DNA from: a virus
Strand: one strand, 5' to 3'
Length of the DNA: 21,919 bases
Virus record (IMG/VR): IMGVR_UViG_3300042876_000151
Coordinates: 1 to 21,919 of that record
The notes below the pieces were generated by a model. It worked only from the letters and a program-made list of their open reading frames with translations. It had not been told where the DNA came from and did no database searches. This document shows, piece by piece, positions 14,746-20,854 of the stretch; within the stretch, counting starts at the first letter, position 1; every line of letters begins with the position of its first letter. The position numbers and the translations under genes were made by a program.

Positions 14746-15140
14746 GGCTGTAACGTTCCTCCGGGCGAGCGAGTAGTTTGGACGCCGCCAGCGGTGTATT
14801 TATTGCTAAATGTGTGAGCCTGAATATATTCCACAATAGCCTGCAATGCTTCGTCTTGATTCTCGTCAAGCGCCGGGCGTAAGAACGGCTGTGCCTCCAT
14901 TTTCGATGTGCCAAACTCGACATATGATGCGTACTCTGCGTCAAAAACAATTAGAACATTATCCGACAAAAGCTCTAAGTGACCAGATTCACGTAAATAC
15001 CCAGTATCAACAGGGCACAATGCTTGTGCGTGGTACAAAAAAACTTCTCCGCCAGGAATTAAATCCTCTACGGTAAAGCTTTCTCCAATAGCTTCAAGGC
15101 GAGACGTAATTCTAGATAAGCCGCCAGATATTGCAGACAT
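14742..15140 (-). CDS. HK97 gp10-like head-tail connector
   Basis: A 132-aa protein with a clear signature of the HK97 gp10 family: CPVDTGYLRES, YASYVEFGTSKMEAQPFLRPALDE. The long N-terminal helix and VDTG...YVEFGT core are usual for this neck protein of siphoviruses. The C-terminal QTTRSPGGTLQP is probably disordered. It starts at TAATG, overlapping the head-closure gene, and ends at ATGA before the tail terminator. Confidence 0.85.
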   Translation of the reverse strand: MSAISGGLSRITSRLEAIGESFTVEDLIPGGEVFLYHAQALCPVDTGYLRESGHLELLSDNVLIVFDAEYASYVEFGTSKMEAQPFLRPALDENQDEALQAIVEYIQAHTFSNKYTAGGVQTTRSPGGTLQP

Positions 15141-15496
15141 TAGATTTTAATTTCTTTCAACGCGCAAATGGTCACGTTTCTGCCGGGTGTGACACCATCC
15201 ACGATGTAAGTCACAGAGCGGGCGATGACCTTATCCTTGACCTTGATACTCTGTGCCGTCCTGAGTACTGCGTCCGCGTCAATCGTGACGATCTGCCCGC
15301 GCTCGTTTCTCATTTCGGGACCGGGGTAAAAGCCGCACTCACTGGCAAGCGTTGGTGAGCTGTCGTAGGCTTCAAGCACTTCCCCAGAGAGTGAGTCAAT
15401 CAGGGTTGCAGAATGATAAATGTCGCAAAGGTCATTGAATGACGACGTTGCGGTACTAACCATTCGAGCCTGTTCGCCTGCGCTTATTTTTCTCAT
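15140..15496 (-). CDS. Head closure (stopper) protein
   Basis: A 118-aa protein likely to be the head-closure component of the neck. It has an N-terminal helix, a strand region with CDIYHSATLI, a beta-core with CGFYPGP and GQIVTIDADAVLRT, and IARSVTYIVDGVTPGRN near the C-terminus, consistent with the gp16/HK97 gp7 type of beta-barrel. The order adaptor-stopper-gp10-terminator fits. Family assignment rests on position and general fold. Confidence 0.6.
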   Translation of the reverse strand: MRKISAGEQARMVSTATSSFNDLCDIYHSATLIDSLSGEVLEAYDSSPTLASECGFYPGPEMRNERGQIVTIDADAVLRTAQSIKVKDKVIARSVTYIVDGVTPGRNVTICALKEIKI

Positions 15497-15861
15497 TCGG
15501 TCCAGTCTGGGTTATTATCGCCTACGTGTACCGTAGCCTGATACGCTGGCAGGTAGGCAATCGCCAGGCTTTCGGCATTGTCAAGGTTTTTGCGGACAGC
15601 ATCAACAGCCTGGTTACGTTGATAACTCGCTCCATCCGCGCTGAATGCAATATCGAGGCTGATGTCGTTCAAAGCCTGACGCCATACCGCCACATCTGCC
15701 AGCGCGTGCAATTTTGTCAGGTCAGTTGCGAGTACCTCAGTTGCCACGCCATATAATTCAAGCGCCTTGTCAACGATGGTTACGATCTGCGTGCTATCGT
15801 TCCATCCTAGCTGTGTTTTGATCGTGGGGAAATTATCGGAGATGTAGGTTGCGAGTGTCAT
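15493..15861 (-). CDS. Head-tail adaptor protein
   Basis: A 122-aa, mostly helical protein (LATYISDNFPTIKTQLGWND, IVDKALELYGVAT, LHALADVAVWRQALNDISLDIAFS, VDAVRKNLDNAESLAIAYL). It fits the helical-bundle adaptors (SPP1 gp15/HK97 gp6-like) that bind under the portal. No good Shine-Dalgarno site is visible; a hairpin lies just upstream. It ends with ATGA at the stopper gene. Confidence 0.6.
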   Translation of the reverse strand: MTLATYISDNFPTIKTQLGWNDSTQIVTIVDKALELYGVATEVLATDLTKLHALADVAVWRQALNDISLDIAFSADGASYQRNQAVDAVRKNLDNAESLAIAYLPAYQATVHVGDNNPDWTE

Positions 15862-15873
15862 ATAAACTCAATA

Positions 15874-15913
15874 GCTCTGCCGTTGTGGAGAAAAATAGAG
15901 GCAACGGCAGAGC
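15874..15913 (-). promoter_or_regulatory. Hairpin before the adaptor gene
   Basis: A perfect 12-bp stem (GCTCTGCCGTTG and its complement) with a 16-base loop lies in the 63-base gap between the holin-like gene and the adaptor gene. There is no U-tract after it (TATTGAGTTTATATG), so it is not a good terminator. A role in mRNA processing or in lowering neck-protein expression relative to capsid is possible. Confidence 0.6.
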
Positions 15914-15924
15914 CAACCAATAAG

Positions 15925-16188
15925 CTAACCTTTAGAAGTTTGATTAGCTTCGTATAAACCAGATGCAACCAATCCAAGCCCAAGCCCAAACACGACAAGG
16001 GAAAACCAGCCCGCAAAATCAGCGGGCGCGGCGATTGAGTATTGATACGCCCCACCAAGAAGCAAGCCGACTGCAAGGGATAAGCCTTTGACGGCATTTC
16101 CCTCCAAGCCAAAGCCCTTGATGAACTGGACAAGCCCAAGCACTACGAGCAAAAGCGGGATACCTGCTACAACAATTGTGTCAAACAT
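15925..16188 (-). CDS. Small three-TM membrane protein (holin-like)
   Basis: An 87-aa, very hydrophobic protein with segments at about 5-24, 33-48 and 60-79 and a short polar C-terminus (YEANQTSKG). This layout is like that of small phage holins, which form the membrane holes at lysis. The unusual point is its place: inside the head module, between the major capsid and the adaptor genes. The start has GAGGT, overlapping the end of the capsid gene. Function is inferred from topology only. Confidence 0.65.
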   Translation of the reverse strand: MFDTIVVAGIPLLLVVLGLVQFIKGFGLEGNAVKGLSLAVGLLLGGAYQYSIAAPADFAGWFSLVVFGLGLGLVASGLYEANQTSKG

Positions 16189-16191
16189 GTT

Positions 16192-17271
16192 TTACCTCAC
16201 CAATCCAGTCGGGTTTGTGTACGTGGTCTGCGCGTCACCTTTCAGGAAGGCGGCGGCATTGCGTCCCCAAGCACCGAACCCGATTTCTGCTTCCCAAGTC
16301 TGCGCGGTCAACGGATGCATCCCGGTTTGTGCAACAAGGCGTAAGCCATTCAAGCCGGTGAATTTGTCAATGCGGTGGACAATCGGCTTTTCGGGTGACT
16401 GAGTTGCCATTGCAACGTAGTAATTATCAGGAACCCATGACCGGGTATAGACTGGATAACCAGCCCAATAACCAACCAGTTTGTTTGCCGGGTCATCTTC
16501 GACTGTAGCAGTTTCAAGCGTGCCTGATGTACGTCCGGGGACTGCCACAACTGCGAGAGTCAGAGCGACAAACTTGGTGCTTGCCAAGTTGGTCAGGGTT
16601 GCAACATCCGCGACATTGATAAACAAACAGACGCCTTTGAGCATATGCTCTGTGACGTTTGCAATCAAGGTGTCGATGTCGGTATACGCCAGAGACGCGC
16701 CACTTGTGCCGCTGTAGTGCTGATGGGTTGTCAGGAACGACGTGCCATCGGGCGCGGAGGGAACAACCGACCCATCCGCATTCAGGAAGGCTTTGACTGA
16801 GAGGGTAGTTCCATCGCCCAACCAATCCACAAACTTATAATTGGACTTGCTGAACATCGAGAAAGCCAATTCCTTGCGGATTTGGTCCAGGTACGCAGTT
16901 TGCACGCCAAGAGCCTTGCCCGCAAGATCGGCGGGAGTGGCGCGTGCGATGAAATCAGCGGTAAAGCCGGTGCTGACACTGAACTTGCGGAGCGGGAAGT
17001 CGATCTCCACGCCGCTAATGTCTTTTTGCGTGCGAGCCACGCCAAGCTCGTCAACTTCCTGCATCTGCATGGTTTCCGATGTACCCCAAACGCGCCGCAC
17101 ATCAGTGGAGGTTTCAGCAACAAGCGCCATTTGATTTGTTACTTGGCTGTTTAGCCAATCCAAATGCGCCTGAATTGCGCGGGCGATTGCGTCCAAGCCG
17201 AATTCAGTGGCGGGAACAAATCGCTGTTTGAGCAAATCTTCGAGGGAGTAAGTGCCTACATATTTAGTCAT
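16192..17271 (-). CDS. Major capsid protein (lambda E-like, HK97 fold)
   Basis: A 359-aa protein of the right size for a capsid E-type major head protein. Features: an N-terminal helix (SLEDLLKQRFVP), an early segment with FPLRKFSVSTGFTADFIARATPADLAGKA, a helical spine (YLDQIRKELAFSMF), then the A-domain part with YAGY/PVYTRSWVPDNYYVAMAT and a strand near the end (AEIGFGAWGRNAAAFLKG). No cleavage site or protease gene was seen, consistent with a separate scaffold protein. It has an AGGTG ribosome site. Confidence 0.8.
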   Translation of the reverse strand: MTKYVGTYSLEDLLKQRFVPATEFGLDAIARAIQAHLDWLNSQVTNQMALVAETSTDVRRVWGTSETMQMQEVDELGVARTQKDISGVEIDFPLRKFSVSTGFTADFIARATPADLAGKALGVQTAYLDQIRKELAFSMFSKSNYKFVDWLGDGTTLSVKAFLNADGSVVPSAPDGTSFLTTHQHYSGTSGASLAYTDIDTLIANVTEHMLKGVCLFINVADVATLTNLASTKFVALTLAVVAVPGRTSGTLETATVEDDPANKLVGYWAGYPVYTRSWVPDNYYVAMATQSPEKPIVHRIDKFTGLNGLRLVAQTGMHPLTAQTWEAEIGFGAWGRNAAAFLKGDAQTTYTNPTGLVR

Positions 17272-17279
17272 GTCATCAC

Positions 17280-17711
17280 CTACTTGGGAAGAGCAACGGA
17301 GTCAACGCCGCGACGAATGCCGGGACCAGCAATGACAATGATCTCGCGTCCATTGATCGCCATTGCAACAGGTACGCGCCCGGTCGTTTCAAGTTCGTTT
17401 GCCGCGCCAACATAAAACAGTGAGCCGGGGTCGTAATTGTCCGAGTCCTCAAGCCATTCCATGATTGCGCCATGACTCAGGATCGTGACCGGCGCGCCGA
17501 TCTGGTCACTGTCAATGCCGCGTGCGGCAAAGCCATCGAACTTTACAGCGTCCGAAGTGTCAACGCCGACCATTACCGCGCCGGCGCTGTCAATATAAAC
17601 GGGATCGAGCGCCGCGAACTTTTCACCCGCGAACAACTCGGTAATTTTCACGCAGGTTTGAGCGCTTAGAACGTCATACCCTGCTTTGGTTGATTTTACA
17701 ACAGCAGCCAT
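17280..17711 (-). CDS. Head decoration/stabilising protein
   Basis: A 143-aa beta-rich protein between scaffold and major capsid. It has LDPVYIDSAGAVMVGV, FDGFAARGIDSDQIGAPVTILSHGAIMEW and PGSLFYVGAANELETTGRVPVAMAI, a pattern resembling small capsid decoration proteins (DUF2190/gpD-like). The position between scaffold and capsid matches this. The start has AAAGGAGC. Confidence 0.65.
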   Translation of the reverse strand: MAAVVKSTKAGYDVLSAQTCVKITELFAGEKFAALDPVYIDSAGAVMVGVDTSDAVKFDGFAARGIDSDQIGAPVTILSHGAIMEWLEDSDNYDPGSLFYVGAANELETTGRVPVAMAINGREIIVIAGPGIRRGVDSVALPK

Positions 17712-17720
17712 ATTGCTCCT

Positions 17721-18134
17721 TTAGACAATCGTGCCAATACTCTGAGTCCTTCCGCGTTCCATATTCGGTTCTGGCAATGGCTTGATCGTCTGTTTTGTGA
17801 TTGTATTTGCTGGGTCGCTCAGCCATTCAAGCTGTTCTGTGAACGTGAGCTTATCCAGCAAAGCGGTGATTCCCTCTGGCAGTCCTTCGCGCAATTTCTC
17901 AACCTTTTCCTTCGCAGCTTCCTCGGCTTTGTTTTGCTTCTCTTCAATCGAGGTCTTGAAGGTTTTATACTCATCTTCAAGCTGCTTGTACTTGGTTTCA
18001 TAGGTCTTGCGCGTCTTTGCTTCGAGGGCGTTGACCTCTGCCTGTGTAAAGGTTCTCTCGGTTTTAGCCTGCTCGGTGGCAGTTTCCTTCTCAGGTTCGG
18101 CTTTTGTTTCTTGTTTTTCAGTTTCTTCGGTCAT
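17721..18134 (-). CDS. Scaffolding protein
   Basis: A 137-aa protein rich in Glu and Lys. The first ~30 residues are low-complexity acidic. A long coiled coil (about 30-90) then leads to a less charged C-terminal part (GLPEGITALLDKLTFTEQLEWLSDPANTI). This matches DUF4355-type scaffold proteins, which guide procapsid assembly and then leave. It is the first gene of the late block, with an AGGGAG site and a predicted promoter just upstream. Confidence 0.75.
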   Translation of the reverse strand: MTEETEKQETKAEPEKETATEQAKTERTFTQAEVNALEAKTRKTYETKYKQLEDEYKTFKTSIEEKQNKAEEAAKEKVEKLREGLPEGITALLDKLTFTEQLEWLSDPANTITKQTIKPLPEPNMERGRTQSIGTIV

Positions 18135-18205
18135 GGTATTTACTCCCTGTTAGGTCAGGTATCCGCTCCCCTAGATTTAGAACAGGTTTTCTATTCATAT
18201 TTTGC

Positions 18206-18214
18206 ATTGTAGCA
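18206..18214 (-). promoter_or_regulatory. Predicted late promoter (extended -10)
   Basis: The minus strand reads TGCTACAAT, an extended -10 box (TGn plus TACAAT), 72 bases upstream of the scaffold ATG. A weak -35 candidate (TTGCAG, 17 bases away) lies inside the upstream terminator hairpin. As the only intergenic space before the late genes, this is the likely late promoter, isolated from the cassette transcripts by the terminator. Confidence 0.55.
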
Positions 18215-18218
18215 TAAA

Positions 18219-18247
18219 AAAATCCTCTCTGCAATAGGGAGGATTTT
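18219..18247 (-). terminator. Rho-independent terminator after the cassette array
   Basis: A 9-bp stem (AAAATCCTC / GAGGATTTT) with an 11-base loop is followed on the minus strand by seven T, then ATGC. This is a good intrinsic terminator. It closes the recT and cassette block immediately before the late promoter. Confidence 0.85.
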
Positions 18248-18254
18248 GAGCGAT

Positions 18255-18313
18255 GCCCAACGGTTTGCGTTAGTGGCGCGGCTCTATCGCGTCCGCTGCA
18301 CGCGGTGTTAGAC
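18255..18313 (-). other. attC-like site C (59 bp)
   Basis: In cassette orientation (minus strand) the site begins GTCTAAC, a match to R'' (RYYYAAC), and ends GTTGGGC, a match to R' (GTTRRRY). The inner arms GCGTGCAGCGGACGCG and CGCGCCACTAACGC pair with unpaired extra bases, as in attC, around a short loop. It holds the stop codon of the 145-aa gene. Confidence 0.75.
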
Positions 18314-18707
18314 CCCGCCGAAGTTCTTCAATATCATTTTGTATGCCACTGAATGTTTCGCCAACATCATTACACTCAACAGACACCACTTCATAAATTG
18401 CGTTGACAAGATTTTTATATTTATTCAATTCAACCTCTATTTCGGATTCTTCGCGCATAATAACTACGATTTTTGCAAATCCTTCTGTGGCAGTGTGGAC
18501 GCAAAGAAGTTTTTGGAATTGCTCAATAATCCTTTTTGATTCAATTGCGATTTCTTCTGTACGCTTTATACTGCGGCGAAGAATGCTCACCTCATCACGG
18601 ATAAAATCAATTGGATCAACTTCTGTTTCTTCGATTTCATCGCACCAGCCAAATTCACCCAGAACTTCATCGAAGAAAAATTGCAACTGTGATTTTGTTA
18701 GTTTCAT
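18270..18707 (-). CDS. Cassette C gene: 145-aa helical protein
   Basis: A protein of unknown function, mainly helical. It begins KLTKSQLQFFFDEVLGEFGW, followed by long coiled-coil-like helices (DEVSILRRSIKRTEEIAIESKRIIEQF, ESEIEVELNKYKNLVNAIYEV). No known domain was recognised. The last 13 or so residues (LTPRAADAIEPRH) are encoded by the attC site, and the TAA lies in its L' arm, so the natural product may once have been shorter. The start has GAGG, about 10 bases upstream. Cassette proteins of this sort are often stand-alone adaptive or defence-related functions, but none is shown here. Confidence 0.65.
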   Translation of the reverse strand: MKLTKSQLQFFFDEVLGEFGWCDEIEETEVDPIDFIRDEVSILRRSIKRTEEIAIESKRIIEQFQKLLCVHTATEGFAKIVVIMREESEIEVELNKYKNLVNAIYEVVSVECNDVGETFSGIQNDIEELRRGLTPRAADAIEPRH

Positions 18708-18737
18708 TTTAGTTTCCTCTAATTTTGCAAGGTAGGG

Positions 18738-18829
18738 GTCTAACGGCAGGCGTTAGCGGATTGGGGCGGCTAGTACTTGATCTGCGGATACCTATGCCCG
18801 CCCCAATTCCGCTGCACGCGGTGTTAGAC
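18738..18829 (-). other. attC-like site B (92 bp)
   Basis: R'' is GTCTAAC and R' is GTTAGAC, perfectly complementary. The arms inside pair over a long stem: GCGTGCAGCGGAATTGGGGCGG versus its partner, with extra unpaired bases near the L boxes, closing on a 28-base loop. The same ACCGCGTGCAGCGG sequence starts all three sites. The TAA of the upstream ORF lies in R'', the classic cassette arrangement. Confidence 0.8.
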
Positions 18830-19015
18830 CGCTTCTGTGCCGTAAGCGGCTTTGAGTTTGCTCTCGGCGTCTTTGAGCAATGACATTGCTTCATCAACAG
18901 TTTTCGCGCCGGTGACAGTGGCTTCGTAATTGAAGCCGCGAGAGTTGCGCTCAACCTTGACATTTACGCGAGCGCCATCACTATCAGAATGGTGATAAAT
19001 ATGCTGGTCTTCCAT
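18824..19015 (-). CDS. Cassette B second gene: 63-aa protein
   Basis: A small protein of unknown function. Its N-terminus is rich in His (MEDQHIYHHSDSDGA). A beta-hairpin (RVNVKVERNSRGFNYEATVTG) and a C-terminal helix (VDEAMSLLKDAESKLKAAYG) follow, suggesting a compact beta-beta-alpha fold. The ATG at 19015 has TTAGGAGA upstream; the longer reading frame to 19144 overlaps the 51-aa gene and has no such site. It ends exactly in the R'' box of attC B. Confidence 0.65.
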   Translation of the reverse strand: MEDQHIYHHSDSDGARVNVKVERNSRGFNYEATVTGAKTVDEAMSLLKDAESKLKAAYGTEAV

Positions 19016-19022
19016 TTTTCTC

Positions 19023-19178
19023 CTAAGCACCTTTGAACGAAGGTGCGGGCTGGATATTGAACGACAAAAGTGTGCGACAGTCCACGCATTCCCATAAAAT
19101 TCTGCTGACACCCAACTCTGGCATATAGCAACCAAAGCGGGCAAACTTCAAATTTTCGTGTTTACATTTTATTGGCAT
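19023..19178 (-). CDS. Cassette B first gene: 51-aa zinc-ribbon-like protein
   Basis: A small ORF with an ATG 7 bases after an AGGTG that is itself part of the R' box and flank of attC A. It carries C5-K-H7, C17 and C31-x2-C34 (IKCKHENL... GCYMPE... WECVDCRTL), a probable zinc ribbon. It ends 7 bases before the 63-aa gene start and may be co-translated with it. Function is unknown. Support: well-placed start, metal-binding pattern and correct position at the head of the cassette. Confidence 0.6.
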   Translation of the reverse strand: MPIKCKHENLKFARFGCYMPELGVSRILWECVDCRTLLSFNIQPAPSFKGA

Positions 19179-19184
19179 ATTAGC

Positions 19185-19291
19185 ACCTAACGGTTTGCGT
19201 TAGCGGCGGCGAGACCCGCCAGAACGCTTGCCACTTTTAGAACGTTTATTTCGCCGCGCCTTCTCGTCGTCCGCTGCACGCGGTGTTGGGC
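19185..19291 (-). other. attC-like site A (107 bp)
   Basis: In cassette orientation it begins GCCCAAC (R'') and ends GTTAGGT (R'). The inner arms GCGTGCAGCGG and CCGCTAACGC pair with extra unpaired bases, and the ~50-bp variable region between them holds further GC-rich complementary stretches. The L arms are the same as in sites B and C. It holds the C-terminal codons of the 72-aa gene, with TAA in L'. Confidence 0.75.
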
Positions 19292-19418
19292 GGACTTCAA
19301 GAAATGAGAGTTGACCATCAGGTGGGGGACGACGGCAAACAGAACAGAAGCCAGTTTGCATATCGCGCTTATTTTTAGAACTCAACTTTTTCAGGCAATG
19401 ACCACAAAATTGATTCAT
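19200..19418 (-). CDS. Cassette A gene: 72-aa zinc-ribbon protein with basic tail
   Basis: A small protein with C5-x2-C8 (FCGHC) and C25-x2-C28 (FCSVC), a likely treble-clef or zinc-ribbon of about 30 residues. The C-terminal ~28 residues (TPRAADDEKARRNKRSKSGKRSGGSRRR) are strongly basic and are encoded by the attC site. It could bind nucleic acid through this tail. The ATG has AAGGAG, and lies just inside the cassette after the first R' box. Function is unknown. Confidence 0.65.
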   Translation of the reverse strand: MNQFCGHCLKKLSSKNKRDMQTGFCSVCRRPPPDGQLSFLEVRPTPRAADDEKARRNKRSKSGKRSGGSRRR

Positions 19419-19441
19419 GCTACTCCTTCGGCGGGATGTCC

Positions 19442-19448
19442 GCCCAAC
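19442..19448 (-). other. R'-type junction GTTGGGC at the array start
   Basis: The minus strand reads CATAGTTGGGCGG here. GTTGGGC matches GTTRRRY and is the complement of the R'' box of attC A. There is no full attC upstream, so this looks like the entry boundary of the first cassette. The base sequence TTGGGC also follows the last attC, giving a predicted empty site, CATAG joined to TTGGGCATCGCTC. Confidence 0.55.
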
Positions 19449-19470
19449 TATGTTTTATGCGGAATGTACA

Positions 19471-19677
19471 TCAAAAATTTAATGTTTCGTATTGTTTCCG
19501 CTTGGGTTTTATTACAACATCAGGCAGTAAATTTTTGACCGCCTTCTCAATTGCAATTTTCACGGCATCGGTTTTTGACATTTTGAAAAGCGAGTTTTCG
19601 TTCAGTTTGTCAACCAGAGAATCAATATATATTTCATAATCTGACAAGTCAGGTCGAAACTTCTTATCCAAGCTCAT
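19471..19677 (-). CDS. 68-aa protein downstream of the GT42/DUF115-zinc-ribbon gene
   Basis: Unknown function. A charged N-terminus (LDKKFRPDLSDYE) leads into helices (IYIDSLVDKLNENSLF, KTDAVKIAIEKAVKNLL) and a basic end (KPKRKQYETLNF). The size and KTDAVKIAIEKAV helix recall ribbon-helix-helix-like regulators, but this is weak. It overlaps the previous gene by 14 bases and stops 23 bases before the cassette junction, so it is part of the phage backbone and not of a cassette. Confidence 0.6.
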   Translation of the reverse strand: MSLDKKFRPDLSDYEIYIDSLVDKLNENSLFKMSKTDAVKIAIEKAVKNLLPDVVIKPKRKQYETLNF

Positions 19678-20689
19678 AGGTCAATCCCAAAAATTGAATC
19701 GCATCTGATGGTTTCTCGCTTCCGTCGGCGTGCAATGCCTGATGTATTTTGGAGGCATTCTCCAATTCTCGGATTGTTCCGCGTAAAAAGCTGACAAATC
19801 CCTTGCGTCTGAAATGCTCATCAAAGTATAAATCAAAAGCGGGAGTCACTTCCGGTATTCCCTTGAAAGGGGTAATCGCATTCAACGCGCCCTCGCTTTT
19901 GATCGCTTCCGCCTCTGCCTTTTGCAACTGGTCCTTGAGGTGGTTTATTCTCAATTCCAAGCGCGTCTGATAAGCCTGTTCGTTTGTCTCATAAGCGTAA
20001 TGCGTACCAGTCAGGATTTTTGACCCAGGCGCTTCGATCTTTACACCCAGCGCCCTACCGTAGCCTATCCAATATTCTGCGCAAGCCCGCTGATGTGCGT
20101 ATTCGGTTTCGCTTTCCATTTCAAACCCATAAATACTGATGTCAGTGTATCCCATCCAAAACGCACAAATTAGCATGTGGGCAAAGGTTGAGGTGAAATA
20201 AGGCTTTCCGTCCATACAGTACTTCTCTGTCATTTGATTGACGGCGAGAGATAAACACCCTGGAACGTCCTTATTATCATCTTGCATGACAATTGTCTTT
20301 GCAGCGCGTCTTAGGGTAATAATCGCGCCTGTGTCATCTGTTTCTATATGCTCTTCGACATCTTCCGAGTAACGGTGTTCTGGTACTTCGTAATGCCCTT
20401 TGTCGCAATGTGGGCAATCCACCTCAGCGCCTTCCTTCATCGCCTTTCCGGTCCCAGAACAAAACAGGCAATCGCCTGACTGCGCTTTGATGTAGCGCGG
20501 GTGGTTTGGGTCCGCCATATTGTTGTTGCGTTCCCAATCCCAACGTGGATGAAGCTGGAAAAGAACATCATAACGTTTCATCCACTTATTGATATATGCC
20601 TCGTTGAGTGTCCAGATTTCTGCGTCACTATCCCACGAGATAAGATGACGTGTGCGGGGATTCATTCCGACTAAAATCAAAGGTTTCAT
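19664..20689 (-). CDS. GT42/DUF115-like protein with inserted zinc ribbon
   Basis: A 341-aa protein. MKPLILVGMNPRTRHL at the start and the YFTSTFAHMLICAFWMGY plus DISIYGFEME region (about 164-192) match the two hallmark regions of the protein at 2031-2594, so they share a nucleotide-binding fold. Between them, at 74-95, is a DnaJ-like zinc ribbon (CLFCSGTG... CPHC). The C-terminal third has a coiled coil (about 235-270) and a helical end. I chose the ATG at 20689 (TTAGGAGA upstream) over 20734, which lies inside a hairpin. The reaction and substrate are unknown; a glycosyltransferase-like activity is inferred from fold. Confidence 0.7.
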   Translation of the reverse strand: MKPLILVGMNPRTRHLISWDSDAEIWTLNEAYINKWMKRYDVLFQLHPRWDWERNNNMADPNHPRYIKAQSGDCLFCSGTGKAMKEGAEVDCPHCDKGHYEVPEHRYSEDVEEHIETDDTGAIITLRRAAKTIVMQDDNKDVPGCLSLAVNQMTEKYCMDGKPYFTSTFAHMLICAFWMGYTDISIYGFEMESETEYAHQRACAEYWIGYGRALGVKIEAPGSKILTGTHYAYETNEQAYQTRLELRINHLKDQLQKAEAEAIKSEGALNAITPFKGIPEVTPAFDLYFDEHFRRKGFVSFLRGTIRELENASKIHQALHADGSEKPSDAIQFLGLTYELG

Positions 20690-20703
20690 AATTCTCCTAA
20701 GTC

Positions 20704-20795
20704 GCTCCGGGGTGAGGAGTTCACCCCGGAGCATTCGGCTAAAGGTGGACTAGTGGCGCATGCCTTTGCGCTCCCGAATACTCTTCCATTAGCCG
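20704..20795 (-). promoter_or_regulatory. Structured leader upstream of the GT42/DUF115-zinc-ribbon gene
   Basis: The gap after recT holds a strong hairpin with perfect 12-bp arms (20704-20715 and 20721-20732; loop ACTCC on the minus strand), ending 14 bases before the start codon. Upstream, CGGCTAA (20795-20789) pairs with TTAGCCG (20742-20736), enclosing a GCGCA/TGCGC hairpin. ATTCGG (20779-20774) can instead pair with CCGAAT (20738-20733), using the same bases, so two structures exclude each other. This is riboswitch- or attenuator-like. I could not match it to a known RNA family. Short ORFs of 12 and 16 codons, linked by TAATG, also lie here. Confidence 0.55.
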
Positions 20796-20854
20796 ATTTG
20801 GGCTAAGGCGTATTTTAGGACTTTCATACCACCGGCTTCGCGCACCGCCTGTTT

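Larger units (their letters stand above)
18255..19448 (-). mobile_element. Array of three integron-type gene cassettes (no integrase)
   Basis: Three gene cassettes in the same orientation, each made of one or two small ORFs followed by an attC-like site. Using the G^TTRRRY crossover rule, the cassettes are 19447-19191 (257 bp), 19190-18744 (447 bp) and 18743-18261 (483 bp), normal sizes. No integron integrase is encoded, so this is the phage equivalent of a CALIN. In two of the three cassettes the R'' box is the exact complement of the R' box at the cassette's own start, as expected if each once existed as a circle. Confidence 0.75.

Noticed and set aside
15858-16139. 93-aa frame opposite in phase to the holin-like gene
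   Set aside because: Out-of-frame shadow of the holin-like gene that crosses the hairpin; no ribosome site.
18824-19144. 106-aa version of the 63-aa cassette gene
   Set aside because: The extra 43 residues overlap the 51-aa gene in another frame, and the only good ribosome site precedes the ATG at 19015.
20733-20800. tRNA-like cloverleaf with a 7-bp CGGCTAA/TTAGCCG stem
   Set aside because: No T-arm GTTCGA-like loop, wrong total length and no normal anticodon arm. Treated as a structured leader.
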